Shown here: in pieces, positions 13,725 through 21,604 of the stretch
How positions within the stretch are numbered: the first letter of the stretch is position 1
Layout: the number at the start of each line of letters is the position of its first letter
DNA from: Pseudomonas farsensis
Lineage (GTDB): Bacteria; Pseudomonadota; Gammaproteobacteria; Pseudomonadales; Pseudomonadaceae
Reading direction: 5' to 3'
NCBI RefSeq assembly: GCF_014268805.2
Contig: NZ_JABWRF020000002.1
Coordinates: forward strand, 1,447,501 to 1,511,500
Length of the DNA: 64,000 nt
Program-made: the position numbers and the translations under genes
Notes under the pieces: model-generated
Told to the model about the DNA's origin: nothing
The model's input: only the letters and a program-made list of their open reading frames with translations
The model's database searches: none

Positions 13725-14672
13725 ATGCAAATCAAACTCGCCAACCCGCGCGGCTTCTGCGCGGGGGTGGACCGGGCGATCGAGATCGTCAACCGTGCCC
13801 TCGAAGTGTTCGGCCCGCCGATCTACGTGCGTCACGAAGTGGTGCACAACAAGTTCGTGGTCGAAGACCTGCGTAACCGCGGGGCGATCTTCGTCGAAGA
13901 GCTGGACCAGGTGCCGGACGACGTTATCGTCATCTTCAGCGCCCATGGTGTGTCGCAGGCGGTGCGCCAGGAAGCTGCAGGCCGTGGCCTGAAAGTGTTC
14001 GACGCCACCTGCCCGCTGGTCACCAAGGTGCATATCGAGGTGGCCAAGTACAGCCGTGATGGCCGCGAGTGCATTCTTATCGGCCACGCCGGGCACCCGG
14101 AAGTCGAAGGCACCATGGGCCAGTACGACGCCAGCAACGGCGGCAGCATCTACCTGGTCGAAGACGAGAACGACGTCGCCGCCTTGCAGGTGCGCGACCC
14201 CGATCATCTGGCCTTCGTCACCCAGACCACCTTGTCGATGGATGACACCAGCCGTGTCATCGATGCACTGCGCGCGCGCTTCCCGAACATCGGCGGCCCA
14301 CGCAAGGACGACATCTGCTACGCCACGCAAAACCGCCAGGATGCCGTCAAGCAACTGGCCGATGAGTGTGACGTGGTGTTGGTGGTCGGCAGCCCGAACA
14401 GCTCCAACTCCAACCGTCTGCGCGAGCTGGCGGAGCGCATGAGCACCCCGGCCTACCTGATCGACGGCGCCGAAGACCTGCAGCAAAGCTGGTTCGAAGG
14501 CGTGGCACGCATTGGCATTACCGCAGGTGCTTCGGCCCCTGAGGTGCTGGTGCGTGGCGTGATCGAGCAGCTCAAGGCCTGGGGCGCGACCGGCGCCGAA
14601 GAACTCGACGGGCGTGCCGAGAACGTCACCTTCTCCATGCCCAAAGAGCTACGGGTACGTTCGCTGATCTGA
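13725..14672 (+). CDS. ispH: 4-hydroxy-3-methylbut-2-enyl diphosphate reductase
   Basis: A 315-residue iron-sulfur enzyme catalysing the last step of the MEP isoprenoid pathway, making IPP and DMAPP. The three cluster cysteines lie in [10 protein letters not shown] (Cys12), [11 protein letters not shown] and [17 protein letters not shown] and SSNSNRL substrate motifs are present. A GTG at 13707 would add six residues, but [15 protein letters not shown] is the family start. It is the final gene of the ribF operon, and its stop codon abuts the stop of the convergent fimT-like gene. Confidence 0.97.
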   Translation: MQIKLANPRGFCAGVDRAIEIVNRALEVFGPPIYVRHEVVHNKFVVEDLRNRGAIFVEELDQVPDDVIVIFSAHGVSQAVRQEAAGRGLKVFDATCPLVTKVHIEVAKYSRDGRECILIGHAGHPEVEGTMGQYDASNGGSIYLVEDENDVAALQVRDPDHLAFVTQTTLSMDDTSRVIDALRARFPNIGGPRKDDICYATQNRQDAVKQLADECDVVLVVGSPNSSNSNRLRELAERMSTPAYLIDGAEDLQQSWFEGVARIGITAGASAPEVLVRGVIEQLKAWGATGAEELDGRAENVTFSMPKELRVRSLI

Positions 14673-15152
14673 TCAGCGGCCTGCGCAGCCGGGGCTCCCG
14701 TCACTGCGCAGGCTGACCCGCCCGCTCGGGCTCAGCACCACACGGTGCACGCTGTATGGCGTATCGCGCTGGCAGATGTGCAGCGTGATGCCGCCAAACC
14801 CTGCCCCCAAAGGCGCCCCCCGTGCGCTGAAGCGCACCACACGGGTGTCGCTGCCCACAATCGTTACCGGCTTTGCCGGGCGCTGCTCCCTGAGCAACTG
14901 GCCATTGTGTTCCAGTGTCGTTCGCCAGCCCTTGCCCCATAACCCCTCTATCGGCTGCACCAACACCGCCCGGTGGCGCAGTGCAGCGTGGTTGCGCGCC
15001 TCGCGCAGGCTCTGCGCCAGCGCCCTGGCCACTGCTGCCTGATGCAGGCCTTCGCTCATCTGGTTGTAGGCGGTTGCGCCCATGTGCGTCAGAAGGCCGG
15101 CCACCGCTAGCGTGCACATCATTTGTATCAGTGTTACTCCTTGTTGCCTCAC
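14673..15152 (-). CDS. GspH/FimT-family minor pilin (pseudopilin)
   Basis: A 159-residue protein with a short leader (MRQQG) followed by a hydrophobic stretch beginning VTLIQMMCTLAVAGLL, the type III signal cleaved by prepilin peptidase. Position +5 of the mature protein is Gln instead of the near-universal Glu. GTG start with GGGAGGA seven bases upstream. The C-terminal half resembles FimT/GspH minor pilins that prime pilus assembly. It is divergent from pilV, so the minor-pilin genes are split across two strands. Confidence 0.8.
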   Translation of the reverse strand: MRQQGVTLIQMMCTLAVAGLLTHMGATAYNQMSEGLHQAAVARALAQSLREARNHAALRHRAVLVQPIEGLWGKGWRTTLEHNGQLLREQRPAKPVTIVGSDTRVVRFSARGAPLGAGFGGITLHICQRDTPYSVHRVVLSPSGRVSLRSDGSPGCAGR

Positions 15153-15262
15153 CGTGCATTCCTCCCTGGAAGTGCTTCGCTATAGCTTCACGTTGGGCAG
15201 GGGCGGGTGTCAGTCGGCCCGTTGCGCCAGGAAGGCGAGGAAACTTCTCGGGAGGAGACAGG

Positions 15263-15619
15263 ATGCAGTCGAAAGTGCGCGGTTTGGCGCTGCTGGAAGT
15301 ATTGATGGCGATGGCCGTGCTGGCGCTGGGGTTGACCACCTGCGCCTCATTGCTGGTGCGCGGCGCGCAGGCGTTCGACAGCGCCGGGCGAGAAAGCCTG
15401 GCGCTGCAAGGCGCCCAGAGCCTGCTGGAGCGGGTGAGGGCGCAGGGGCGTTTGACCGAGGCTGATGAACTGGGGTGGCGCAGCCAACTGGTCGAGCGGC
15501 TTGGCGTGTCGGCGCAGGGGCGGGTGAACCGGTCGGCGCAGATGCTGCAAATACAGGTGCTGTGGCCAGCCCAAGGCGGCGAGCACGTCCTGACCCTGCG
15601 CGGCGGGGTGCTGCCGTGA
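15263..15619 (+). CDS. pilV: PilV-like minor pilin
   Basis: A 118-residue type IV minor pilin. The leader MQSKVRG is followed by LALLEVLMAMAVLALGLTT, with Glu at +5. GGAGGAGACAGG provides a strong ribosome-binding site for the ATG at 15263; the frame is open upstream but has no other credible start. It is shorter than P. aeruginosa PilV (about 185 residues), so assignment rests on the N-terminus and on position before a PilW-like gene, whose GTG start it overlaps. Confidence 0.75.
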   Translation: MQSKVRGLALLEVLMAMAVLALGLTTCASLLVRGAQAFDSAGRESLALQGAQSLLERVRAQGRLTEADELGWRSQLVERLGVSAQGRVNRSAQMLQIQVLWPAQGGEHVLTLRGGVLP

Positions 15620-16263
15620 AGCGCTACCAGGCAGGCTTTGGGCTGCTCGAAACCCTGCTGGCCATGGCATTGGCGATCATGCTGCTGGCGGGCGCCAGCG
15701 GCTTGTTCGTGGCGGTGCACCGGGCCTGGAGCATGCAGGGCGCAGCAGCGCTGTTGCAGGATGATGCGCGCCTAGTGCTGCAACGCATCGCCGAAGACGT
15801 GCGCATGGCTGGCATGTTCGGTTGCCTGCGCCTGGAACCTGCCGACTTCAAAGGCTCTGGCGCCGAACAGGCCTTTGCCCAGCCAGTCGCCATTACCGCA
15901 ACCAGCCTGACGCTGGTTGGTGCTGAGCTACCCGGCATGCCCGGCCCGCCGGAGTGGACCGTCCTCAGCGATTGCCGCAGTTGGGCGCAGGTGATGGACA
16001 GCCAGCACCAGGCAGGGGCGAGCCTGTTTGCCTTGCCCGTGCGCAGGCAGGTCTACGAGGTGCGTAATGGCAGCCTGTTTCTAACCACCGGCAAGCAGCG
16101 CTCCAGCCTTGTCGATAACGTCAAGGCGCTGCAGGTAACACGGGTGGAGGCCGGAGAAGGCGACCGGCTGGATATCCGCTTGACGCTCTACGACGCCATC
16201 TTCCAGCTTGAGGTGCACCAGCAGGTGAGTGTCGCGTTGCGTAACCTTGGCGGTGCCACATGA
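15616..16263 (+). CDS. pilW: PilW-like minor pilin
   Basis: A 215-residue prepilin with leader MKRYQAG and mature start FGLLETLLAMALAIMLLAGA, Glu at +5. LVLQRIAEDVRMAGMFGC is typical of PilW. The GTG start at 15616 overlaps the pilV stop (GTGA). In type IV pilus systems PilV, PilW and PilX form the priming tip complex with FimU and PilE. Confidence 0.82.
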   Translation: MKRYQAGFGLLETLLAMALAIMLLAGASGLFVAVHRAWSMQGAAALLQDDARLVLQRIAEDVRMAGMFGCLRLEPADFKGSGAEQAFAQPVAITATSLTLVGAELPGMPGPPEWTVLSDCRSWAQVMDSQHQAGASLFALPVRRQVYEVRNGSLFLTTGKQRSSLVDNVKALQVTRVEAGEGDRLDIRLTLYDAIFQLEVHQQVSVALRNLGGAT

Positions 16264-16730
16264 AAAAGCAGCGTGGTGTGGTGTTGCTGATTACGCTGGT
16301 GCTCAGCCTGCTATTGGCATTGCTGGCGGCCCAGGTGCTGAGCGAGGCGCAAGCCCGGCAGTGGCTGGTCAGCGAACAGGTGGCCGCAGCGCAAGCTTTC
16401 GAGCTGGCAGAGGCCGGCCTGCTCGAAGGCGCAGCGCTGCTGGGCGATGGGCCGCCGCCGCCGTGCACCCAGTGCCTGCCGCCGTCGTTGCCGCCTGCAG
16501 AGCCGGTTTTACCTTGGCGCAAAACGCTCAACGCCTTCGTGCTATTGCAGAACCTTGGCCAGAGCACGCGCGCAGCAGGCTTGGCGCCGGGCGAACGGGT
16601 GACCTTGGTGCGGGTTACGGCGATCAGCCCCGAGCGCCGGCGCCGCCAGGTGCTTGAAGCCGTTTACGCACTGGGCGATGCGCAACCGCCTCGGCGTATC
16701 AGTTGGCGCCAGCGTGTGCACGAAGGCTGA
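16260..16730 (+). CDS. pilX: PilX-like minor pilin
   Basis: A 156-residue protein with a short basic leader (MKKQRG) followed by VVLLITLVLSLLLALLAA, lacking Glu at +5 as many PilX/GspK-like proteins do. The AAQAFELAEAGLLEGA segment is the characteristic PilX region after the membrane helix. It overlaps pilW (ATGA). No pilY1 gene follows, unlike the P. aeruginosa fimU-pilVWXY1Y2E cluster. Confidence 0.78.
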   Translation: MKKQRGVVLLITLVLSLLLALLAAQVLSEAQARQWLVSEQVAAAQAFELAEAGLLEGAALLGDGPPPPCTQCLPPSLPPAEPVLPWRKTLNAFVLLQNLGQSTRAAGLAPGERVTLVRVTAISPERRRRQVLEAVYALGDAQPPRRISWRQRVHEG

Positions 16731-16890
16731 CCCGCGGCAAGGTTCTACGGCTATCGAATCATTGATTGTGCTGGCGCTGAGCGGCATGCTGGCAGCCATT
16801 GCCTACCCCGGTTCCCGCGAAGTGCCCCGTGCACAGCGCCAGGGCGCCCGCGTGCTGTGGAATTACTTCAGGTGTTGGATCGAACGATGA
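16714..16890 (+). CDS. very short PilE-like prepilin
   Basis: A 58-codon ORF. From the GTG at 16714 it encodes MCTKADPRQG followed by STAIESLIVLALSGMLAAIA, a prepilin N-terminus with Glu at +5, then only about 28 further residues with no pilin head. The GTG lacks a clear ribosome-binding site and lies within the end of pilX. The stop overlaps the thiO ATG. It is either a truncated relic of pilE or a mini-pilin kept for coupling; the intact helix and lack of internal stops leave both open. Confidence 0.5.
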   Translation: MCTKADPRQGSTAIESLIVLALSGMLAAIAYPGSREVPRAQRQGARVLWNYFRCWIER

Positions 16891-17984
16891 GCAAGCAAGT
16901 AGTGATTGTCGGCGGCGGGGTCATTGGCCTGCTGACCGCGTTCAACCTGGCCGCCGAGGTCGACCAGGTGGTGGTATGCGACCAGGGCGGGGTCGGACGC
17001 GAGTCCTCCTGGGCCGGTGGCGGGATCGTCTCGCCACTGTATCCGTGGCGTTACAGCGCGGCGGTGACGGCGCTGGCGCACTGGTCACAGGACTTCTACC
17101 CGCAACTGGCCGCTCAGCTATTCGCCAGCACTGGGGTCGACCCCGAGGTGCACACCACCGGCCTTTACTGGCTCGACCTGGACGACCAGGCCGAGGCCTT
17201 GGCCTGGGCGGCCCGCGAACAACGCCCGCTCAGCGCTGTGGATATCTCGGCAGCCTATGATGCGGTGCCGGTGCTGGGCGCAGGGTTCCGCCAGGCGCTG
17301 TTCATGGCGGGTGTAGCCAACGTGCGTAACCCCCGGCTGGTCAAGTCGCTCAAGGCGGCCTTGCTGGCGCTGCCGAACGTGACCCTGCGCGAGCACTGCC
17401 AGATCAGCGGTTTCGTGCGCGAAGGCGATCGGGTGACTGGCGTGCAAACCCAGGCAGGCGTGCTGGCGGCCGATCAGGTGGTGCTCAGTGCAGGGGCGTG
17501 GAGCGGTGATCTGCTGCGCACCCTCGGGCTGGGGTTGCCGGTAGAGCCGGTAAAAGGGCAGATGATCCTGTTCAAATGCGCCGAGGACTTTTTGCCAAGC
17601 ATGGTGTTGGCCAAAGGGCGTTATGCGATCCCGCGCCGCGACGGGCACATTCTGGTGGGTAGCACGCTGGAGCACGAAGGCTACGACAAGACCCCGACTG
17701 CCGATGCACTGCAAAGCTTGAAAGCGTCTGCCATCGACCTGCTGCCGGCGTTGGCTGATGCCAGCGTGGTCGGGCACTGGGCCGGCCTGCGCCCCGGTTC
17801 GCCCGAGGGCATACCCTATATCGGCGAGGTGCCGGGGTATTCGGGGTTGTGGCTCAACTGCGGGCATTACCGCAACGGCCTGGTGCTGGCGCCGGCGTCC
17901 TGCCAGCTGCTCAGTGACTTGCTGCTGGCGCGCCCGCCAATCATCGACCCCACGCCCTACGCGCCGCAGGGGCGTTTGGCCTAG
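16887..17984 (+). CDS. thiO: glycine oxidase ThiO-type FAD-dependent oxidoreductase
   Basis: A 365-residue D-amino-acid-oxidase-fold flavoprotein. The N-terminus VVIVGGGVIGLLTAFNLA is the dinucleotide-binding motif, and the C-terminal NCGHYRNGLVLAP is the conserved flavin-contacting region of glycine oxidases. ThiO makes the imine precursor of the thiazole ring of thiamine from glycine. The ATG at 16887 overlaps the short pilE-like ORF, so although functionally unrelated it may be read from the pilin operon. A long REP inverted repeat follows. Confidence 0.9.
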   Translation: MSKQVVIVGGGVIGLLTAFNLAAEVDQVVVCDQGGVGRESSWAGGGIVSPLYPWRYSAAVTALAHWSQDFYPQLAAQLFASTGVDPEVHTTGLYWLDLDDQAEALAWAAREQRPLSAVDISAAYDAVPVLGAGFRQALFMAGVANVRNPRLVKSLKAALLALPNVTLREHCQISGFVREGDRVTGVQTQAGVLAADQVVLSAGAWSGDLLRTLGLGLPVEPVKGQMILFKCAEDFLPSMVLAKGRYAIPRRDGHILVGSTLEHEGYDKTPTADALQSLKASAIDLLPALADASVVGHWAGLRPGSPEGIPYIGEVPGYSGLWLNCGHYRNGLVLAPASCQLLSDLLLARPPIIDPTPYAPQGRLA

Positions 17985-17995
17985 GCGCAGGTACT

Positions 17996-18103
17996 GGCCC
18001 TATCGCAGGCTGTCGCCAGCTCCCACAAAGACCCGCGCACAGCCACGATATTGAGGTCTGGCGCAGATCCCTTTGGGAGCTGGCGACAGCCTGCGATAGG
18101 GCC
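17996..18103. repeat. REP inverted pair (BIME-like)
   Basis: Perfect 30-base inverted repeat: 17996-18025 (starting GGCCCTATCGCAGGCTGTCG) and 18074-18103, separated by 48 bases. This matches the paired extragenic palindromes typical of P. putida and can fold into one long hairpin after thiO. Confidence 0.9.
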
Positions 18104-18135
18104 GGCCCAGGATGCCCGGGGCGATTGCAACCCCC

Positions 18136-18363
18136 TTACTCCCGCCCTGGCCCCTGCTCCAGATGCTGCTGGCTGCAATACCACTGCTGGCCACGGTGCA
18201 GGGCGCGGTCGTTGGGCAGGTGCACGCCGCAATGGGCGCAGCGCACCATCTTCAGCGGGTCATCCAGCCGTTGCCCGGCAGACGATTGCTGGCTGATCTT
18301 GAACTTGCGCCACAGCCAGAAGGCAGCAGCGATCAGAGCGATCCAGAAGAGTAGGCGAACCAT
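18136..18363 (-). CDS. PP0621-type small membrane zinc-ribbon protein
   Basis: A 75-residue protein with one N-terminal hydrophobic helix (VRLLFWIALIAAAFWLW) and a short C-terminal segment with CAHCGVHLP...YCSQQH, a small zinc-binding knuckle. It matches from memory a conserved family named after P. putida PP0621, found next to bamD. Function is unknown; topology suggests an inner-membrane anchor with a cytoplasmic metal-binding tail. Confidence 0.8.
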   Translation of the reverse strand: MVRLLFWIALIAAAFWLWRKFKISQQSSAGQRLDDPLKMVRCAHCGVHLPNDRALHRGQQWYCSQQHLEQGPGRE

Positions 18364-18412
18364 GGTGTCCAGCTTGTCGAGAAGAAGAAGGCGACAGTCT
18401 AGGACGCAGCCA

Positions 18413-18443
18413 TAAAAAAAGGGAGGCCTGAGGCCTCCCTTTC
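18413..18443 (-). terminator. bamD terminator
   Basis: Stem AAAGGGAGGCCT/AGGCCTCCCTTT at 18418-18442 with a T run on the minus strand (seven A's on the plus strand, 18414-18420), just after the bamD stop. Confidence 0.85.
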
Positions 18444-18458
18444 ATGTTCGCAGTGCAA

Positions 18459-19478
18459 TCAGTCAAACAGACCAAAGGTCGCGTAGCTGAACCACGAGCG
18501 GTCTTTTTCGGCTTCTTTCGGGCCTTCCGGCAAGATCGGATCGCCGTTTTCGTCTTTTGGCAGCAGGTCCTGCGGCATCTCGGCGCGGGCATCCTGGAAC
18601 TGACGCACCACGTCCTGGTTGGCGCGGGTTTCGCCCGGCGGCAGCGGCGTGTCGGTCTCGATCAGGCCCAAGGTCGCCTTCGACAGCCACGACCGGTTGC
18701 CGTTTTCGTCTTCTTTGGCAACGAACTGGCCATCGACCAGGCTTGGGTGCTCTGGGTAGTTCAGCTTGAGGGTCTCAAGGCTGGTGGCAGCCAGGTCATC
18801 CAGGTGCAGGCGCTGGTAGGCCTCGACCATTACCGCCAGGCCGTCACCTACCGAAGGGGTTTCCTGGAAGTTCTCGACCACGTAGCGGCCACGGTTGGCG
18901 GCAGCGACATAGGCCTCACGGCGCAGGTAGTAGTTGGCGACGTGGATTTCGTAGGAAGCCAGCAGGTTGCGCAGGTAGATCATGCGCTGCTTGGCGTCCG
19001 GCGAATAACGGCTGTTCGGGAAGCGGCTGGTCAGCTGGGCGAACTCGTTGTACGAGTCGCGGGCAGCACCTGGGTCACGCTTGGTCATGTCCAGCGGCAG
19101 GAAGCGCGCCACCAGGCCACGGTCCTGGTCGAACGAGGTCAGGCCCTTGAGGTAGTAGGCGTAGTCGACGTTCGGGTGCTGCGGGTGCAGGCGGATGAAG
19201 CGCTCGGCCGAAGACTTGGCGGCTTCTGGCTCGGAGTTCTTGTAGTTGGCGTAGATCAGCTCGAGCTGGGCCTGGTCGGCGTAACGGCCGAACGGATAGC
19301 GCGACTCCAGGGCCTTGAGCTTGTTCACGGCGCTGGTGTAGCTGTGGCTGTCCAGGTCGGCCTGCGCCTGCTGGTACAGCTCGGCCTCGCTGAGGTTCTC
19401 GTCAATGACTTCCTTGTTCGAGGAACAGGCAGCGGTGAGCCCGAGGATGGCGATCAGCAGCAGGTGTTTCACTTGCAT
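18459..19478 (-). CDS. bamD: outer membrane protein assembly factor BamD (ComL)
   Basis: A 339-residue lipoprotein of the BAM complex, which folds beta-barrel proteins into the outer membrane. The signal peptide ends at the lipobox LTAAC (Cys18), followed by tetratricopeptide-like helices containing [20 protein letters not shown]. The C-terminal extension beyond about residue 245 is usual in pseudomonads. The frame is open 28 codons further, but [18 protein letters not shown] is the proper signal peptide. Divergent from rluD, as in most gammaproteobacteria. Confidence 0.96.
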   Translation of the reverse strand: MQVKHLLLIAILGLTAACSSNKEVIDENLSEAELYQQAQADLDSHSYTSAVNKLKALESRYPFGRYADQAQLELIYANYKNSEPEAAKSSAERFIRLHPQHPNVDYAYYLKGLTSFDQDRGLVARFLPLDMTKRDPGAARDSYNEFAQLTSRFPNSRYSPDAKQRMIYLRNLLASYEIHVANYYLRREAYVAAANRGRYVVENFQETPSVGDGLAVMVEAYQRLHLDDLAATSLETLKLNYPEHPSLVDGQFVAKEDENGNRSWLSKATLGLIETDTPLPPGETRANQDVVRQFQDARAEMPQDLLPKDENGDPILPEGPKEAEKDRSWFSYATFGLFD

Positions 19479-19627
19479 GGCGGCTTGCGTCCCTTTGACG
19501 GCCGCTGTCTTGGGCGGTGCCGTCCTGTTATGATGAGCGCCCCCGGCCAAACCCCGGGGCAAAAGAAGCCGTATTTAACCACAAGCGCGCAGCCGAAACC
19601 AAAAGCTGAACGCCCGTCGATTCGAGC

Positions 19628-20590
19628 ATGTCCGAGATCATTCAACTTAGCGCAGAGGTCCCGTCCGAACTGGGCGGCCAACGCCTCGACCAAGTCGCCG
19701 CCCAACTGTTCGCCGAGTACTCGCGTTCGCGCCTGTCCTCGTGGATCAAAGATGGCCGTCTGACAGTCGATGGCGCGGTACTGCGGCCGCGCGATATCGT
19801 CCACGGTGGCTCCATTCTGGCCCTTGAAGCCGAACAGGAAGCCCAAGGCGAATGGGTGGCTCAGGACATCGAGCTGGACATCGTCTATGAAGACGACCAC
19901 ATCCTGGTGATCAACAAGCCCGCCGGGCTGGTTGTGCATCCGGCCGCCGGTCATCCTGATGGCACCCTGCTCAATGCCCTGCTGCACCATGTGCCAGACA
20001 TCGTCAACGTACCGCGCGCCGGTATCGTGCACCGTCTGGACAAGGACACCACGGGGCTGATGGTGGTCGCCAAGACGCTGCAGGCGCAGACCAACCTGGT
20101 CGACCAGCTGCAAAGCCGCTCTGTCAGCCGCATCTACGAGTGCATCGTGGTGGGCGTGGTGATCGCCGGCGGCAAGATCGACGCCCCGATCGGCCGTCAC
20201 GGCGGCGAGCGCCAGCGCATGGCAGTGACCGACGGCGGCAAGCCTGCTGTCAGCCACTACCGGGTGCTCAAACGCTTCCGTTCGCACACCCATGTGCGGG
20301 TCAAGCTGGAAACCGGCCGTACCCACCAGATTCGTGTGCACATGGCCCACGTCGGTTACCCGTTGGTCGGCGACCAGACCTACGGCGTGCGTTTCCGCAT
20401 TCCGCCGGCCGCCAGCATTGCCATGGTCGAGGCGGTCAAGACCTTCCCGCGTCAGGCCCTGCATGCACGCTTCCTGGCCCTGCGCCACCCGGACACCGGG
20501 GAAGTGATGAAATGGGAAGCGGCACTGCCGGACGATTTCACCTGGCTGCTTTCGCTGCTCAATCAGGACCGCGAGAGCTTTATCGGATGA
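19628..20590 (+). CDS. rluD: 23S rRNA pseudouridine synthase RluD
   Basis: A 320-residue enzyme with an N-terminal S4 RNA-binding domain (about residues 15-70) and an RluA-family catalytic domain. Motif HRLDKDTTGLMVVAKT contains the catalytic aspartate (Asp138). RluD modifies helix 69 of 23S rRNA. It overlaps the next gene by 4 bases; bamD-rluD-pgeF is a widely conserved neighbourhood. Confidence 0.95.
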   Translation: MSEIIQLSAEVPSELGGQRLDQVAAQLFAEYSRSRLSSWIKDGRLTVDGAVLRPRDIVHGGSILALEAEQEAQGEWVAQDIELDIVYEDDHILVINKPAGLVVHPAAGHPDGTLLNALLHHVPDIVNVPRAGIVHRLDKDTTGLMVVAKTLQAQTNLVDQLQSRSVSRIYECIVVGVVIAGGKIDAPIGRHGGERQRMAVTDGGKPAVSHYRVLKRFRSHTHVRVKLETGRTHQIRVHMAHVGYPLVGDQTYGVRFRIPPAASIAMVEAVKTFPRQALHARFLALRHPDTGEVMKWEAALPDDFTWLLSLLNQDRESFIG

Positions 20591-21324
20591 ACGGTATGGC
20601 CCAGGCGCTGCTTACCCCCGACTGGCCGGCTCCGGCCTCGGTACGCGCCTGTGTCACCACCCGCGAAGGCGGCATTAGCCTGCCGCCGTTCGACACGTTC
20701 AATCTTGGCGACCATGTGGGCGATGACCCGCTGGCCGTCGCCGAGAACCGCCGCCGCCTCAGTGACACCTTTGCCATCCAGCCCGCCTGGCTGAAGCAGG
20801 TGCACGGGGTAGTGGTAGCCGACGCCGACCCTGCCGTGGTCGCCGAGGCCGATGCCAGCTGGACCGACCAGCCCGGTATCGCCTGCACCGTCATGACCGC
20901 CGACTGCCTGCCTGCGTTGTTCTGCAACCGCGCGGGCACCCGTGTGGCCGCCGCCCATGCCGGCTGGCGCGGGCTGGCCGGTGGTGTGCTGGAAGCCACC
21001 CTTGACCAGTTGGGCGTGGCGCCCGAAGAGGTACTGGTATGGCTGGGCCCGGCAATTGGCCCGCAGGCGTTCGAGGTGGGGCTTGAGGTGCGTGATGCGT
21101 TCACGGCCCAGCATCCGCAAGCCTTCGATGCCTTCATACCGGGCGAGCGCCCCGGCAAGCTGATGGCCGATATATACCGTCTGGCGCGCATCCGCCTGGT
21201 GGCGCGCGGCGTGACGGCTGTTTATGGCGGCGGCTTGTGCACGGTCAGCGACCCACGTTTCTTCTCCTATCGCCGCACCCCGCAGGGCGGGCGCTTCGCT
21301 TCGTTGGTCTGGCTACAGCCCTGA
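20587..21324 (+). CDS. pgeF: PgeF/YfiH multicopper-oxidase-fold (laccase-domain) protein
   Basis: A 245-residue YfiH/DUF152-family protein. Conserved metal-site motifs are VHG near residue 78, TADCLPALF, and AAAHAGWRGLAGGV, with GPAIGP and GGGLCT later. In E. coli this family removes mis-incorporated amino acids from peptidoglycan precursors (editing of UDP-MurNAc-L-Ser); purine nucleoside phosphorylase activity has also been reported. The ATG at 20587 overlaps the rluD stop. Confidence 0.9.
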   Translation: MNGMAQALLTPDWPAPASVRACVTTREGGISLPPFDTFNLGDHVGDDPLAVAENRRRLSDTFAIQPAWLKQVHGVVVADADPAVVAEADASWTDQPGIACTVMTADCLPALFCNRAGTRVAAAHAGWRGLAGGVLEATLDQLGVAPEEVLVWLGPAIGPQAFEVGLEVRDAFTAQHPQAFDAFIPGERPGKLMADIYRLARIRLVARGVTAVYGGGLCTVSDPRFFSYRRTPQGGRFASLVWLQP

Positions 21325-21348
21325 CCTGAGCACGCGGGTGCAATCGGC

Positions 21349-21436
21349 GTGGGAGCGGGCTTGCCCCGCGATTGCGTAGGCCCTGCTATCACCTTCCATT
21401 CAACGGACGCCATCGCGGGGCAAGCCCGCTCCCACG
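21349..21436. repeat. REP inverted pair
   Basis: Arms CGTGGGAGCGGGCTTGCCCC (21349 onward) and GGGGCAAGCCCGCTCCCACG (to 21436) face each other across about 40 bases. This is the other common P. putida REP type, also seen at 53960-54029 and 63665-63748. Confidence 0.9.
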
Positions 21437-21502
21437 CCACGTTCCCACCTCGCCCCAAGGCGCTTGGCCGATAATGTGCTGACCCGCATCAACCCCGCTA
21501 CG

Positions 21503-21530
21503 CTTGAATCTTCCAGAATCACCCTTATCT
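21503..21530 (+). promoter_or_regulatory. heat-shock (sigma-32-type) promoter of clpB
   Basis: CTTGAA at 21503-21508, a 13-base spacer, then CCCTTATCT at 21522-21530 resembles the RpoH consensus (CTTGAA, 13-15 bases, CCCCATNT). It lies about 75 bases upstream of clpB, a classical RpoH-regulated gene. Confidence 0.6.
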
Positions 21531-21604
21531 ATTAGTCATCTCAGGCAGGTTCTCCATCAGGGGCTGTCCATCGCTCCGCCTGCCCTTTACAGGAAGGTAT
21601 CCCC

